64,000 nt of DNA from an uncultured Oscillospiraceae bacterium (GTDB taxonomy: Bacteria > Bacillota > Clostridia > Oscillospirales > Oscillospiraceae), in NCBI GenBank assembly GCA_934552825.1, contig CAKTEQ010000003.1, positions 124,001 through 188,000 on the forward strand, read 5' to 3'. Of the stretch, positions 24,654 through 32,750 are shown in pieces. The translations under genes and the position numbers were made by a program. The notes beneath the pieces were generated by a model that made no database searches, was not told the DNA's origin, and saw only the letters and a list, made by a program, of their open reading frames with translations. The first letter of the stretch is position 1. Every line of letters begins with the position of its first letter.

Positions 24654-26681
24654 ATGAGTGATCAACTGCTTCAAATTAAAGATTTGTCTGTACACTTCAA
24701 AATGCATGATAGAACAGTGCAGGCGGTCAATAACATCCACCTGACGATCGACAGGGGAGAGACTCTCGGCCTCGTGGGCGAGACCGGAGCCGGAAAGACG
24801 ACCACGGCGCTGAGTATCCTTCGCCTGATCCAGTCTCCACCGGGTGAGATAATCAGCGGTGAAATAGAGTTTAACGGCAGGGACCTGCTCTCTCTCGAGG
24901 AGAGCGAGATGCGAAAAGTGCGGGGCAAGCAGATATCCATGATATTCCAGGACCCCATGACGGCACTCAACCCGATATTCAAGGTCGAGGACCAGATAGC
25001 GGAGGTCATCGAGATCCATGAGAAGCTGCCCAAGAAGGCCGCTCTCGCCAAGGCGAGGGAGACGCTGGAGATGGTCGGCATACCCGCGGAGCGAGGGAGC
25101 GATTATCCCCATCAGTTCTCCGGCGGCATGAAGCAGCGCGTGATCATCGCTATCGCGCTGGCCTGTTCTCCGCAGCTCCTGATCGCCGACGAACCCACAA
25201 CAGCTCTGGACGTGACGATACAGGCCCAGGTGCTGAATTTGATGAACGACCTGACAAAGAAGCTCAACTCCAGCATGCTCCTCATCACCCATGACCTTGG
25301 CGTTGTAGCGGAGACTTGCGACAAGGTGGCTATAATGTACGCCGGGGAGATTGTGGAGAGCGGCACGGTAGAGGATATCTTCGACCGGGTCTCCCACCCA
25401 TATACAAAAGGTCTGTTCAACTCCCTGCCCTCTCTGGATAAGGATGTGGAGCGCCTGCACCCAATCCAGGGGCTGATGCCGGATCCGGCGAATCTGCCCG
25501 CCGGGTGCAAATTCCACCCCCGCTGCCCCTATGCCGACGAGAAATGCGCGGCCCAGGAGCCGGAGGTATATGAGGTGAATCCGGGACATATGTGCCGCTG
25601 CCACCACTGGGAAAAGTGCGCCGGGCATGAGACGCGGGATGAGGAAGAGGAGACAGCTCCCGCGGCTCAGAAGAGCGCCGTGGAGGAGAAGAGAGAAGAG
25701 CTGCTCCGGGTCGAACACCTGAAGAAGTATTTCAAGACGCCCCGTGGGATGCTCCACGCCGTTGACGACATAAGCTTCACTATCGAAAAGGGCAAGACCC
25801 TGGGGGTGGTGGGCGAGTCCGGGTGCGGAAAATCCACCCTCGGGCGCACTATCCTGGGACTTACGGAAGCGACGCAGGGGGAGGTCTCCTTCAACGGGGA
25901 GGACGTAACCCACGTGAAAAGAGGGCGGCGCAAAGCGCTCCAGCAGGAGATGCAGATAATATTCCAGGACCCCTTCTCTTCCCTCAATCCACGTTACTGC
26001 GTGTTCGAGCTTATAAGCGATCCTCTCAGGACCTATAAGCTCTGCAAGACGAAGGAGGAGCTTCGCAGGCGGGTCTTCGAGCTGATGGACACAGTTGGCC
26101 TGGCAAGGCGATACGCCTATTCTTATCCCCACGAGCTGGACGGCGGACGCCGCCAGAGGATAGGCATCGCCCGCGCACTGAGCCTGAATCCTGAGTTCAT
26201 CGTGTGCGACGAGCCTGTATCCGCCCTGGACGTGTCAATTCAGGCCCAGGTCCTTAATCTCTTGCAGGATCTTCAGGATGAGAAGAAGCTGACATACATA
26301 TTTGTGACCCACGACCTCTCGGTGGTGAAGCACATATCCGACGATATCCTCGTGATGTACGTGGGAACGATGGTGGAAAAGAGCCCCGCGAAGAGGCTCT
26401 TCGAACGTCCCCTGCACCCCTATACCCAGGGACTTCTCTCTGCCATCCCTGTGCCCAGCCTGCACGGCAAAAAGGAGCGCATTATTATGCAGGGCGAGCT
26501 GACTTCCCCTGTGGAGCCGAAGCCGGGCTGCCGTTTTGCGAGCCGCTGCCCATACGCAAAGGACCTTTGCTTCAGGGAGATGCCCGCTTACAGAGAGGTG
26601 GAAAAGGACCATTTCGTCGCCTGCCACTACTGCGGCGAGATAAACGGAATATCTGGAGCTGGAGACGATGAAACAGTTTAA
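24654..26681 (+). CDS. ABC importer ATPase, two nucleotide-binding domains in one chain (DppD-DppF fusion)
   Basis: About 675 residues from the ATG at 24654. Domain 1 (about 1-320): Walker A GETGAGKTTT, signature FSGGMKQR, Walker B LLIADEPTTALD and the oligopeptide C-terminal Cys motif CKFHPRCPYADEKC. Domain 2 (about 345-670): GESGCGKSTLGR, FIVCDEPVSALD and GCRFASRCPYAKDLC. The second signature reads ELDGGRRQR instead of the usual ELSGGQRQR, losing Ser and Gln. Powers the importer coded just upstream. Confidence 0.91.
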   Translation: MSDQLLQIKDLSVHFKMHDRTVQAVNNIHLTIDRGETLGLVGETGAGKTTTALSILRLIQSPPGEIISGEIEFNGRDLLSLEESEMRKVRGKQISMIFQDPMTALNPIFKVEDQIAEVIEIHEKLPKKAALAKARETLEMVGIPAERGSDYPHQFSGGMKQRVIIAIALACSPQLLIADEPTTALDVTIQAQVLNLMNDLTKKLNSSMLLITHDLGVVAETCDKVAIMYAGEIVESGTVEDIFDRVSHPYTKGLFNSLPSLDKDVERLHPIQGLMPDPANLPAGCKFHPRCPYADEKCAAQEPEVYEVNPGHMCRCHHWEKCAGHETRDEEEETAPAAQKSAVEEKREELLRVEHLKKYFKTPRGMLHAVDDISFTIEKGKTLGVVGESGCGKSTLGRTILGLTEATQGEVSFNGEDVTHVKRGRRKALQQEMQIIFQDPFSSLNPRYCVFELISDPLRTYKLCKTKEELRRRVFELMDTVGLARRYAYSYPHELDGGRRQRIGIARALSLNPEFIVCDEPVSALDVSIQAQVLNLLQDLQDEKKLTYIFVTHDLSVVKHISDDILVMYVGTMVEKSPAKRLFERPLHPYTQGLLSAIPVPSLHGKKERIIMQGELTSPVEPKPGCRFASRCPYAKDLCFREMPAYREVEKDHFVACHYCGEINGISGAGDDETV

Positions 26682-27531
26682 GCGAATATTTGCAGGCCTT
26701 TTAGCGGCACTGCTGATAATACCGGCTTTCGCGGAGAGCGCGAGAGGTGCGGGGAAGGACACGTTCTGGTTCCCGCTGCTGCTGCCAACTATCCTTGAAG
26801 GGGATAAGGGGAGCCGGGACTGCGCGCTGGGCAGCCTCACGGCGGACAGCGTCCGTCAGGCTGCCGGCGGAGAGCTGGCAATAGTGAACAACGGAGATAT
26901 AGCGGGCGACCTCCTCCAGGGCGAGCTGACGCGGCGCGACGTGGAGAAGGTGTTCGGCCAGGACCGCGCCATTGCCGCCGCGAGAGTGACTCCCGCGGAG
27001 CTGAAAGCCCTTTTGGAGCCGCTGGTGGCGCAGGTCACCGCGGATCCGGAGCTCGGCAGGATCGACCGGGAGAAGTCTGATTTTGAAGGCTTTCCGTCCG
27101 TATCCGGATTTGCGTTCACATACGATGTTTCCGCCCCGGCGGGAGACCGTGTGACTGAGATCATCCTGGAGGACGGCACAAAGCTGGACCTTCTGGACAA
27201 TTCAACCGCGCTTACCCTCGGCGCGACGGAGCGGATGCTCTCCGGCGGGTACGGAGGGAAAGAGCTGGAGTACGAAAGCCTGGGCGTGACACTGTCGGAG
27301 TCCCTCGCCGGTTATCTGGAGCGGGAGGGGAGCAACATGGAGAAGCTCAGCTGGCAGCGGGTGACCGTGATAGGCGCGGCGAATGAGAATACGATCGCCG
27401 GAAGCATAAATCCGGTGCTTCTCGCGGCGGTCGTGCTCCTGATGATAGCCGTCCTGTACTCCATGAAGCGGGGACGGAGAGGAGACAAAAGCTCTTTTGC
27501 CCCCTTCAGGGCGAAAGGGTACAGTGAGTGA
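26668..27531 (+). CDS. Membrane-anchored 5'-nucleotidase C-terminal-domain protein lacking the metallophosphatase domain
   Basis: 287 residues, overlapping the ATPase gene by 14 bases. N-terminal signal peptide (LLAALLIIPAFAESARG), a 5_nucleotid_C-like domain (NNGDIAGDLLQGELTRRDVE resembles the NGGxIR...GxItxxDv block) and one C-terminal helix (VLLAAVVLLMIAVLYSM) with a basic tail facing the cytosol. The domain that holds the catalytic metals in true 5'-nucleotidases is absent and the NGG motif is altered, so hydrolysis is unlikely; a substrate-binding or transporter-accessory role is inferred from place. Confidence 0.6.
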   Translation: MKQFKRIFAGLLAALLIIPAFAESARGAGKDTFWFPLLLPTILEGDKGSRDCALGSLTADSVRQAAGGELAIVNNGDIAGDLLQGELTRRDVEKVFGQDRAIAAARVTPAELKALLEPLVAQVTADPELGRIDREKSDFEGFPSVSGFAFTYDVSAPAGDRVTEIILEDGTKLDLLDNSTALTLGATERMLSGGYGGKELEYESLGVTLSESLAGYLEREGSNMEKLSWQRVTVIGAANENTIAGSINPVLLAAVVLLMIAVLYSMKRGRRGDKSSFAPFRAKGYSE

Positions 27532-27566
27532 CGGAGTAGCGCCGCACAGAGAATAGAGGTGTGTTC

Positions 27567-29471
27567 GTGCATAAATATTATCCACACTTGTTTTCGCCCC
27601 TGAGGATAGGGGACAAAGTAGCGAAAAACCGCATTGCCTGCGCCCCCCAGAGCGTGATCGGCGGAACGGAGGGAGACAGGCTTACCCAGCGTGGATTCTC
27701 TTACTATCTGGAAAAAGCCCGGGGAGGTTGCGGGATAGTCACGCTGGGGGAGCGGCAGGTGCTGAGCCCGTTTTTCCAGCACCCCGATCCGGAGGAGATA
27801 ACAAAATACCGCCTGCTGACGGACATGATACGGGACCGGGACGCCCTGTCCTCCATCGAATTGGGACACAGGGGCTGCGAGGACTACGTATTCGAGCCCG
27901 GCGCCCATGTTGAAGGCCCGTCGGGAGGTGTCAAGGAGACGGGGGTCATCATAGACGAGATGACCGAGGAGCGCATGGAGGAGCTTTCCCAGGCATATGC
28001 AAAAGCCTGCGAAACGGCCCTGGACTGCGGGTTTGACATGGTGATGATACACGGTGGCCATTCATGGCTGCTTGCCCAGTTTTTATCGCCACTGTTCAAT
28101 CACAGAAAGGATAAATACGGGGGCAGCCTGGAAAACCGCGCACGGTTTCCGCTCATGGTGCTGGATCGTATCCGCCAGCGCGTCGGGCGCAGACTGCTGA
28201 TAGAGTACCGCCTGAGCGCGGAGGAGGTATTGCCGGAGGGGCTGCATATAGACGAAGCTGTTGAATTCAGCCGCATGCTGGAGAGCCGTGTGGATATCAT
28301 CCACGCCTCCGTGGGCACGCATATTGACCCCGAGTGCTATACCTTTACCTCGATATATCACCAAAACGGCATAAATCTGCCTCTCGCGGCTGCCATTAAG
28401 GAGGCCGTGAGCATTCCCGTAGCCGCCATCGGGGGGATAAACACTCCGGAGTTGGGAGAAATGGCTCTGGCGACGGGGCAGGCGGACATCATCTATATGG
28501 GGCGGCAGATGCTGGCGGATCCCCACTTCGCGAACAAAGCGGAGGACGGACAGATGGAGGAGATAAACACCTGCATCCGATGCATGTGCTGCCATGACGC
28601 GCCCGTGCCGCCCACGTACCTGAGCTGTACGGTCAACCCCACAGGCGGACGGGAGTTCCTTCCGCCCCCCGCGCGGAGGTCAGGCAGACGTAAGATCGTC
28701 GTGATAGGCGGCGGCCCCGCGGGAATGGCGGCGGCGTGCCGCAGCGCGGACCTGGGGCACGAGGTGGTCCTTTTTGAAAAGAGCGGCAGTCTCGGGGGGA
28801 CTCTGGAGTTTGCCGCGTATGACAGATATAAAGGCGACCTGCGGCAGTTCCGGGATAATCTTATCGCGAGAACTCTGCGGCGGGATATCGACCTGCGGCT
28901 GAACACGGAGGTCGGCGCAAAGGAGCTTTCAAAGCTCGAAGCGGATCTCGTCGTCTGCGCGGTAGGCGCCGAGGCGGCAGTACCGCCCATCCCGGGGATA
29001 GAGAGCGCCGTATATGTCATGGACGCGTACCGGATGGCGCCGCAGAAGATGGGAGAGCGCATCGTGATCCTGGGCGGCGGTCCCGCGGGATGCGAGTTTG
29101 GGCTGCATCTGGCGGCGGAGGGTAAGAAGATAACCCTGATCGAAATGGGCACGGAGCTTGCCCGGGGGAGCTACCGTATGCACCGGGAATGGCTCCTGCA
29201 GCGCCTTGAAAAAGAGGTGAACTGCCTTACGGGGATGAGATGCGTGGAGATCACCCTGGAGGGGGTCGTGGTCCAGGACAAAGAGGGAACAAAAAACCTG
29301 TATCCGGCGGATACGGTGGTATACGCGCTGGGCAGCAGAGCGAAGGCTGAACTTGTGGAGCGCCTGCGCCAGAGCGTGTCCTGCCGCTTCGCGGAGGTGG
29401 GCGACTGCCACCGGGCGGGAAAGCTCAAGGACGCGATCCATCAGGGATACGCGGCTGTGGACAGCCTATGA
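27567..29471 (+). CDS. OYE-family flavin oxidoreductase with Fe-S and NAD(P) domains, copy 2
   Basis: 634 residues from the GTG at 27567 (AGAGG seven bases upstream). Same three-part build as copy 1: FMN barrel with HGGHSWL, AQFLSP and DKYGGSLENR, a 4Fe-4S site CIRCMCC with the last Cys about residue 354 in LSCTVNP, and FAD/NAD(P) motifs VVIGGGPAGMAAA and VILGGGPAGCE. HAGH of copy 1 is HGGH here, and the two are clearly diverged, so they probably reduce different double bonds or successive intermediates. Last gene before a new promoter. Confidence 0.89.
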   Translation: MHKYYPHLFSPLRIGDKVAKNRIACAPQSVIGGTEGDRLTQRGFSYYLEKARGGCGIVTLGERQVLSPFFQHPDPEEITKYRLLTDMIRDRDALSSIELGHRGCEDYVFEPGAHVEGPSGGVKETGVIIDEMTEERMEELSQAYAKACETALDCGFDMVMIHGGHSWLLAQFLSPLFNHRKDKYGGSLENRARFPLMVLDRIRQRVGRRLLIEYRLSAEEVLPEGLHIDEAVEFSRMLESRVDIIHASVGTHIDPECYTFTSIYHQNGINLPLAAAIKEAVSIPVAAIGGINTPELGEMALATGQADIIYMGRQMLADPHFANKAEDGQMEEINTCIRCMCCHDAPVPPTYLSCTVNPTGGREFLPPPARRSGRRKIVVIGGGPAGMAAACRSADLGHEVVLFEKSGSLGGTLEFAAYDRYKGDLRQFRDNLIARTLRRDIDLRLNTEVGAKELSKLEADLVVCAVGAEAAVPPIPGIESAVYVMDAYRMAPQKMGERIVILGGGPAGCEFGLHLAAEGKKITLIEMGTELARGSYRMHREWLLQRLEKEVNCLTGMRCVEITLEGVVVQDKEGTKNLYPADTVVYALGSRAKAELVERLRQSVSCRFAEVGDCHRAGKLKDAIHQGYAAVDSL

Positions 29472-29526
29472 CCTGCGTTGAACAAGTCGGGGGAAGATGT
29501 GCAGACAAAAGGGGCATGATTGTACG

Positions 29527-29555
29527 TTGTTTGGACGCTCACCCGCAGATATAAT
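29527..29555 (+). promoter_or_regulatory. Internal promoter before the cupin-SDR-HCDH-cyclase-BKACE module
   Basis: TTGTTT, 17-base spacer, perfect TATAAT, then a T-rich start region; predicted start near 29562. It makes the last five genes a separately transcribable unit. Confidence 0.7.
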
Positions 29556-29593
29556 TTTTTTAAGAAGAAAAACATAAAGGGGAGGGTTTTGTA

Positions 29594-29944
29594 ATGATCA
29601 AGAGAACGTATGAAGAGCTGGAGCCATATTTCCCGCCCGGGCATTTTGGTGTGACCTGCAAGCGGTACCACGGCAAGGATGAGACGAACGCGGAGAAATT
29701 CTGGATCGGCATTTCCGAGTTTGAGCCCGGCGGCGGCGCCGACTGGGCATATGACGATAACCCGCTGGAAAAGGTGTATTTCGTCCTGGAGGGAGAGATG
29801 ACTGTGACGGATAAGGCGGGGAACAAATATGTCATCCACGCCAACGAGAGCATCAGCTTCCCGCCGAACGAGGGGCGGGGGCTCATAAACGAGAGCGGCA
29901 AGCCCGCGAAGATGCTCGTGATAATCAACTACCCGGAGGGCTGA
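29594..29944 (+). CDS. Single-domain cupin protein
   Basis: 116 residues. Cupin core with EKVYFVLEGEMTVTD (strand pair of motif 1, though the usual two His are replaced: ADWAYDDNPLEKV) and motif 2 region SISFPPNEGRGLINESG, which lacks the usual His as well. The metal site therefore seems incomplete, so this may be a non-metal isomerase or a binding protein. GGGGAGGG before the ATG. First gene of the five-gene module; precise role unknown. Confidence 0.75.
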   Translation: MIKRTYEELEPYFPPGHFGVTCKRYHGKDETNAEKFWIGISEFEPGGGADWAYDDNPLEKVYFVLEGEMTVTDKAGNKYVIHANESISFPPNEGRGLINESGKPAKMLVIINYPEG

Positions 29945-29956
29945 GGAGGAGAGAAA

Positions 29957-30766
29957 ATGGCTGTTAAAGTGAGCAGGGAATTCACAGATAACATGTTTTC
30001 CGTGGCGGACAGGGTCGTCATATGCACCGGCGCCACGGGCGCGCTGGGCGGCGCTGTGGCCAAGGCATACGGACTTCAGGGGGCGAAGCTCGTTCTCTCC
30101 GCCCGCAGGGAGGAGCAGCTTACGGACCTGGCGGATGAGTTCAGGGGCGACGGTATCAAGGACGTGGCCGTTTTTGCGGCAGATCCCGCCAGGGAGGAGG
30201 ACGTGAAGGCACTTGTGGACTTCACTGTCAGGACCTACGGGCGTGTCGATATCCTCTGGTGCGGCCACGGATACAATGCCCCGAAGAACATCCTGGACCA
30301 GACAACCGCCGAGTGGCAGGCGATAATGGACGCCGACTGCACCAGCATCTATCTGCTGGCAAAGTACACGGCAGAGCAGATGGTCAGGCAGGGGTACCGC
30401 GGGTATAACTATAAGATGGTCATCACATCCTCCGCCCGCTCCAAGATGGGCATGGCGGGGTACACGGGCTACTGCACAGCGAAGGGCGGCGTGGATCTCA
30501 TGGTCCAGACCCTGGCGTGCGACCTGACGGCGGCCCATCACATAAACGTCAACTCCATCAATCCCACCGTGTTCCGCAGCGACCTGACAGAGTGGATGTT
30601 CGATCCGGACAGCGCCGTATACACGAATTTCCTCAAGCGCCTGCCGGTTGGCAGGCTGGGCGAGCCCGAGGACTTTGTCGGTTTTGCGACCTTCCTCGCC
30701 TCTCCCGCCTCCGACTTCCTCACGGGAGGCAACTATGACTGCACCGGCGGCTACTGGGCGTGCTGA
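29957..30766 (+). CDS. Short-chain dehydrogenase/reductase, possible cyclic-polyketone/phenol reductase
   Basis: 269 residues with the Rossmann motif TGATGALGG (24-32) and catalytic Ser158/159, Tyr172 and Lys176 (YCTAK). Arg50-Arg51 after the second strand favour NADPH. The usual NNAG is changed to CGHGYN. Known phloroglucinol reductases of anaerobes are SDR proteins; given the neighbours (HCDH, cyclase, BKACE) this could reduce a 1,3,5-trioxygenated ring to its dihydro form. That assignment is inference from context. AGGAGGAGAG before the ATG. Confidence 0.85.
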   Translation: MAVKVSREFTDNMFSVADRVVICTGATGALGGAVAKAYGLQGAKLVLSARREEQLTDLADEFRGDGIKDVAVFAADPAREEDVKALVDFTVRTYGRVDILWCGHGYNAPKNILDQTTAEWQAIMDADCTSIYLLAKYTAEQMVRQGYRGYNYKMVITSSARSKMGMAGYTGYCTAKGGVDLMVQTLACDLTAAHHINVNSINPTVFRSDLTEWMFDPDSAVYTNFLKRLPVGRLGEPEDFVGFATFLASPASDFLTGGNYDCTGGYWAC

Positions 30767-30776
30767 GGAGCGGCTT

Positions 30777-31703
30777 ATGAGAGATGTAAAGAGGATTCTT
30801 GTCGACGGGGCGGGCATGATGGGGAAGAATATCGCCTTCGTGCTGTCCGGCGGCGACTACGACGTGACCGTATACGACGTGCGCCAGGTGGACCTGGCCC
30901 AGGACATACGTGCAAGCGCCGCGCCGCTCATATCCCGCGGCGTGCTGACGGAAGAGGAGCTAAATGAACGGCTCGGGCGGGTGAGCTTCACAACAGATCT
31001 GGACTGCCCGGAGATTGCCGGGGTGGACATGGTCATCGAGTGCGTGTTCGAGGACATGGACCTCAAGCGCAGGACCTTCTCTGAGCTTGAGGCGAGATGC
31101 AGACCGGAGACGATATTCTGCACGAACACCTCTGTGATGAGCCCCACGGAGATCAGCCGGGATCTTAAGCACAGGGCACGCTTCTGCGGCACCCATTTCT
31201 GGAACCCAGCCCACCTGATACCGCTGGTGGAGGTGGTGAGATCCGACGCCACTGACGATGAGACCGCGGAGACGGTGATGAGCGTGCTGAGGTCCGTGGG
31301 CAAAAAGCCGGTGCTCTGCAAAAAGGACGTTCCCGGCTTCATAGCGAACAGAATGCAGCACGCCCTCTGGCGTGAGGCTATCTCGATCATCGAAAACGGC
31401 ATCGCCGACGGGGAGACGGTCGATGAGGCGGTCCGGTATTCCTTCGGATTGCGGCTGCCCCAGCTCGGCCCAATAGAGAACGCGGACATGGTGGGGCTGG
31501 ACCTCACATGGAACATCCACGACTACATATTGAGAGACCTCGAGGACAGCCACAGGCCGTCAAGCTTACTGACACAGCTGAGAGATGAGGGAAAACTTGG
31601 CTTCAAGACCGGCGAGGGGTTCATGAAGTGGACCCCGGAGGAGACAAAACACGCCGCCGAGGACCTGAGCGAGTATCTTATCCGGATGCTGTACCACAAA
31701 TAA
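30777..31703 (+). CDS. 3-hydroxyacyl-CoA dehydrogenase-family enzyme, probably acting on a free 3-hydroxy acid
   Basis: 308 residues from the ATG at 30777, six bases after GAGGAG. N-terminal NAD domain GAGMMGKNIA (11-20) and the His-Glu dyad His140 and Glu152 in GTHFWNPAHLIPLVEVV; C-terminal dimer domain from about 195. Members of this family next to BKACE genes, such as carnitine dehydrogenase, oxidise non-CoA 3-hydroxy acids to beta-keto acids. The gene sits two places before a BKACE gene, so oxidation of a ring-opened 3-hydroxy-5-oxo acid is the likely step. CoA-bound substrates are not excluded. Confidence 0.84.
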   Translation: MRDVKRILVDGAGMMGKNIAFVLSGGDYDVTVYDVRQVDLAQDIRASAAPLISRGVLTEEELNERLGRVSFTTDLDCPEIAGVDMVIECVFEDMDLKRRTFSELEARCRPETIFCTNTSVMSPTEISRDLKHRARFCGTHFWNPAHLIPLVEVVRSDATDDETAETVMSVLRSVGKKPVLCKKDVPGFIANRMQHALWREAISIIENGIADGETVDEAVRYSFGLRLPQLGPIENADMVGLDLTWNIHDYILRDLEDSHRPSSLLTQLRDEGKLGFKTGEGFMKWTPEETKHAAEDLSEYLIRMLYHK

Positions 31704-31715
31704 GGAGGAAGAGTA

Positions 31716-32729
31716 ATGGGAAAGAAAGTTTTTGTAGATTTGACGCATCCCTTCGGAGCGGAGATACCCCGCTGGCCGTATTTCGACAAGCCTGAGATAG
31801 ATAATACCCACACGATGGCGAAGGGCGGCGTGCTGACCCAGAGCATCAAGTGTACTATGCACACAGGCACCCATTGCGATGCCCCGCGCCATGTTATGGA
31901 GTATGAATTTGACGGCCGCCGCGCCCGCTATACCCATGAGATGGACGTGGACGCATATACGGGAGAGGCTGTTGTGCTGGACATTGACATAGAACCCTGG
32001 GGGCTCATCACCGGCAAGCACCTGGACGCAAGCTGCGCAAAACACGGCATTGACCCCGCGCAGCTCAAGGGGAAGATAATCTGCCTGAACACCGGTATGC
32101 ACCGCCTGTTTGACGACTCCAAGGCGTACTATCACTATGCCGCGGGCACGGGCGTCGAGGCGGGCAAGTGGTTCGTAAAGCACGGCGTCAAGTGTGTCGC
32201 CATGGACAGTCAGGCGCTGGACCACCCCCTGCACACCGCAATGGGGAACAACGGCATGACGCGCATGAACCTGCTGGGGGCCACGGGATACCCTCTGACG
32301 GAGGAGTATAAAAAGCTCTTCGGCGAAGAGGCGTACGCCGAGTTTGACAAATTCGAGTATATCCGCATTCACGGGCAAAAGGCCTATGACGAGAAGTTCG
32401 GTCTCCTGGAGGAATTTGGCTGCTGGGGGACGTGGGAGCCCTGCCACAAGCTGATGCTGGGCCACGGCATAGTAGGCGTGGAGAACCTCGGGGGCGATCT
32501 GGATAAGATCCCAGCGGGCAAGTTCTTCCGGTTCATGTGCTTCCCCTTGCGCTGGTACATGGGTGACGGCTCAATGGCGCGGTGCGTGGCGGAGATCGAC
32601 GAGGATGACCTTGTAAAGGGCGTGCCCGACCGCACCTATGCTTACGGAGGCACAGGCTTTGGCTTCCCCGATGGCAACGGCGCCAGCGGCGTGGAATACA
32701 TGCAGAAGCTGTTCGCCCGGAACAAGTAA
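31716..32729 (+). CDS. Cyclase-family metal-dependent hydrolase (PF04199 type), candidate ring-opening enzyme
   Basis: 337 residues, longer than the usual 210-260 of kynurenine formamidase and isatin hydrolase. Metal motif His49-x-GT-His53-x-Asp55-x-P-x-His59 (MHTGTHCDAPRH) is intact. An insertion of about 60 residues (about 185-250) is probably responsible for the extra length. Family members hydrolyse amides, lactams or activated C-C bonds in cyclic compounds. With the SDR before and HCDH-type enzyme beside it, hydrolysis of a cyclic 1,3-dione is the favoured reading. AAGGAGG before the ATG. Confidence 0.83.
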   Translation: MGKKVFVDLTHPFGAEIPRWPYFDKPEIDNTHTMAKGGVLTQSIKCTMHTGTHCDAPRHVMEYEFDGRRARYTHEMDVDAYTGEAVVLDIDIEPWGLITGKHLDASCAKHGIDPAQLKGKIICLNTGMHRLFDDSKAYYHYAAGTGVEAGKWFVKHGVKCVAMDSQALDHPLHTAMGNNGMTRMNLLGATGYPLTEEYKKLFGEEAYAEFDKFEYIRIHGQKAYDEKFGLLEEFGCWGTWEPCHKLMLGHGIVGVENLGGDLDKIPAGKFFRFMCFPLRWYMGDGSMARCVAEIDEDDLVKGVPDRTYAYGGTGFGFPDGNGASGVEYMQKLFARNK

Positions 32730-32750
32730 CACGGCGGGAAGGGAGCTTAC

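Noticed and set aside
18159..29471. A bile-acid-inducible (bai) operon
   Set aside because: BaiCD-like and SnoaL-like proteins are present, but there is no baiB CoA ligase, baiF CoA transferase, baiA or baiG, and the permease type differs.
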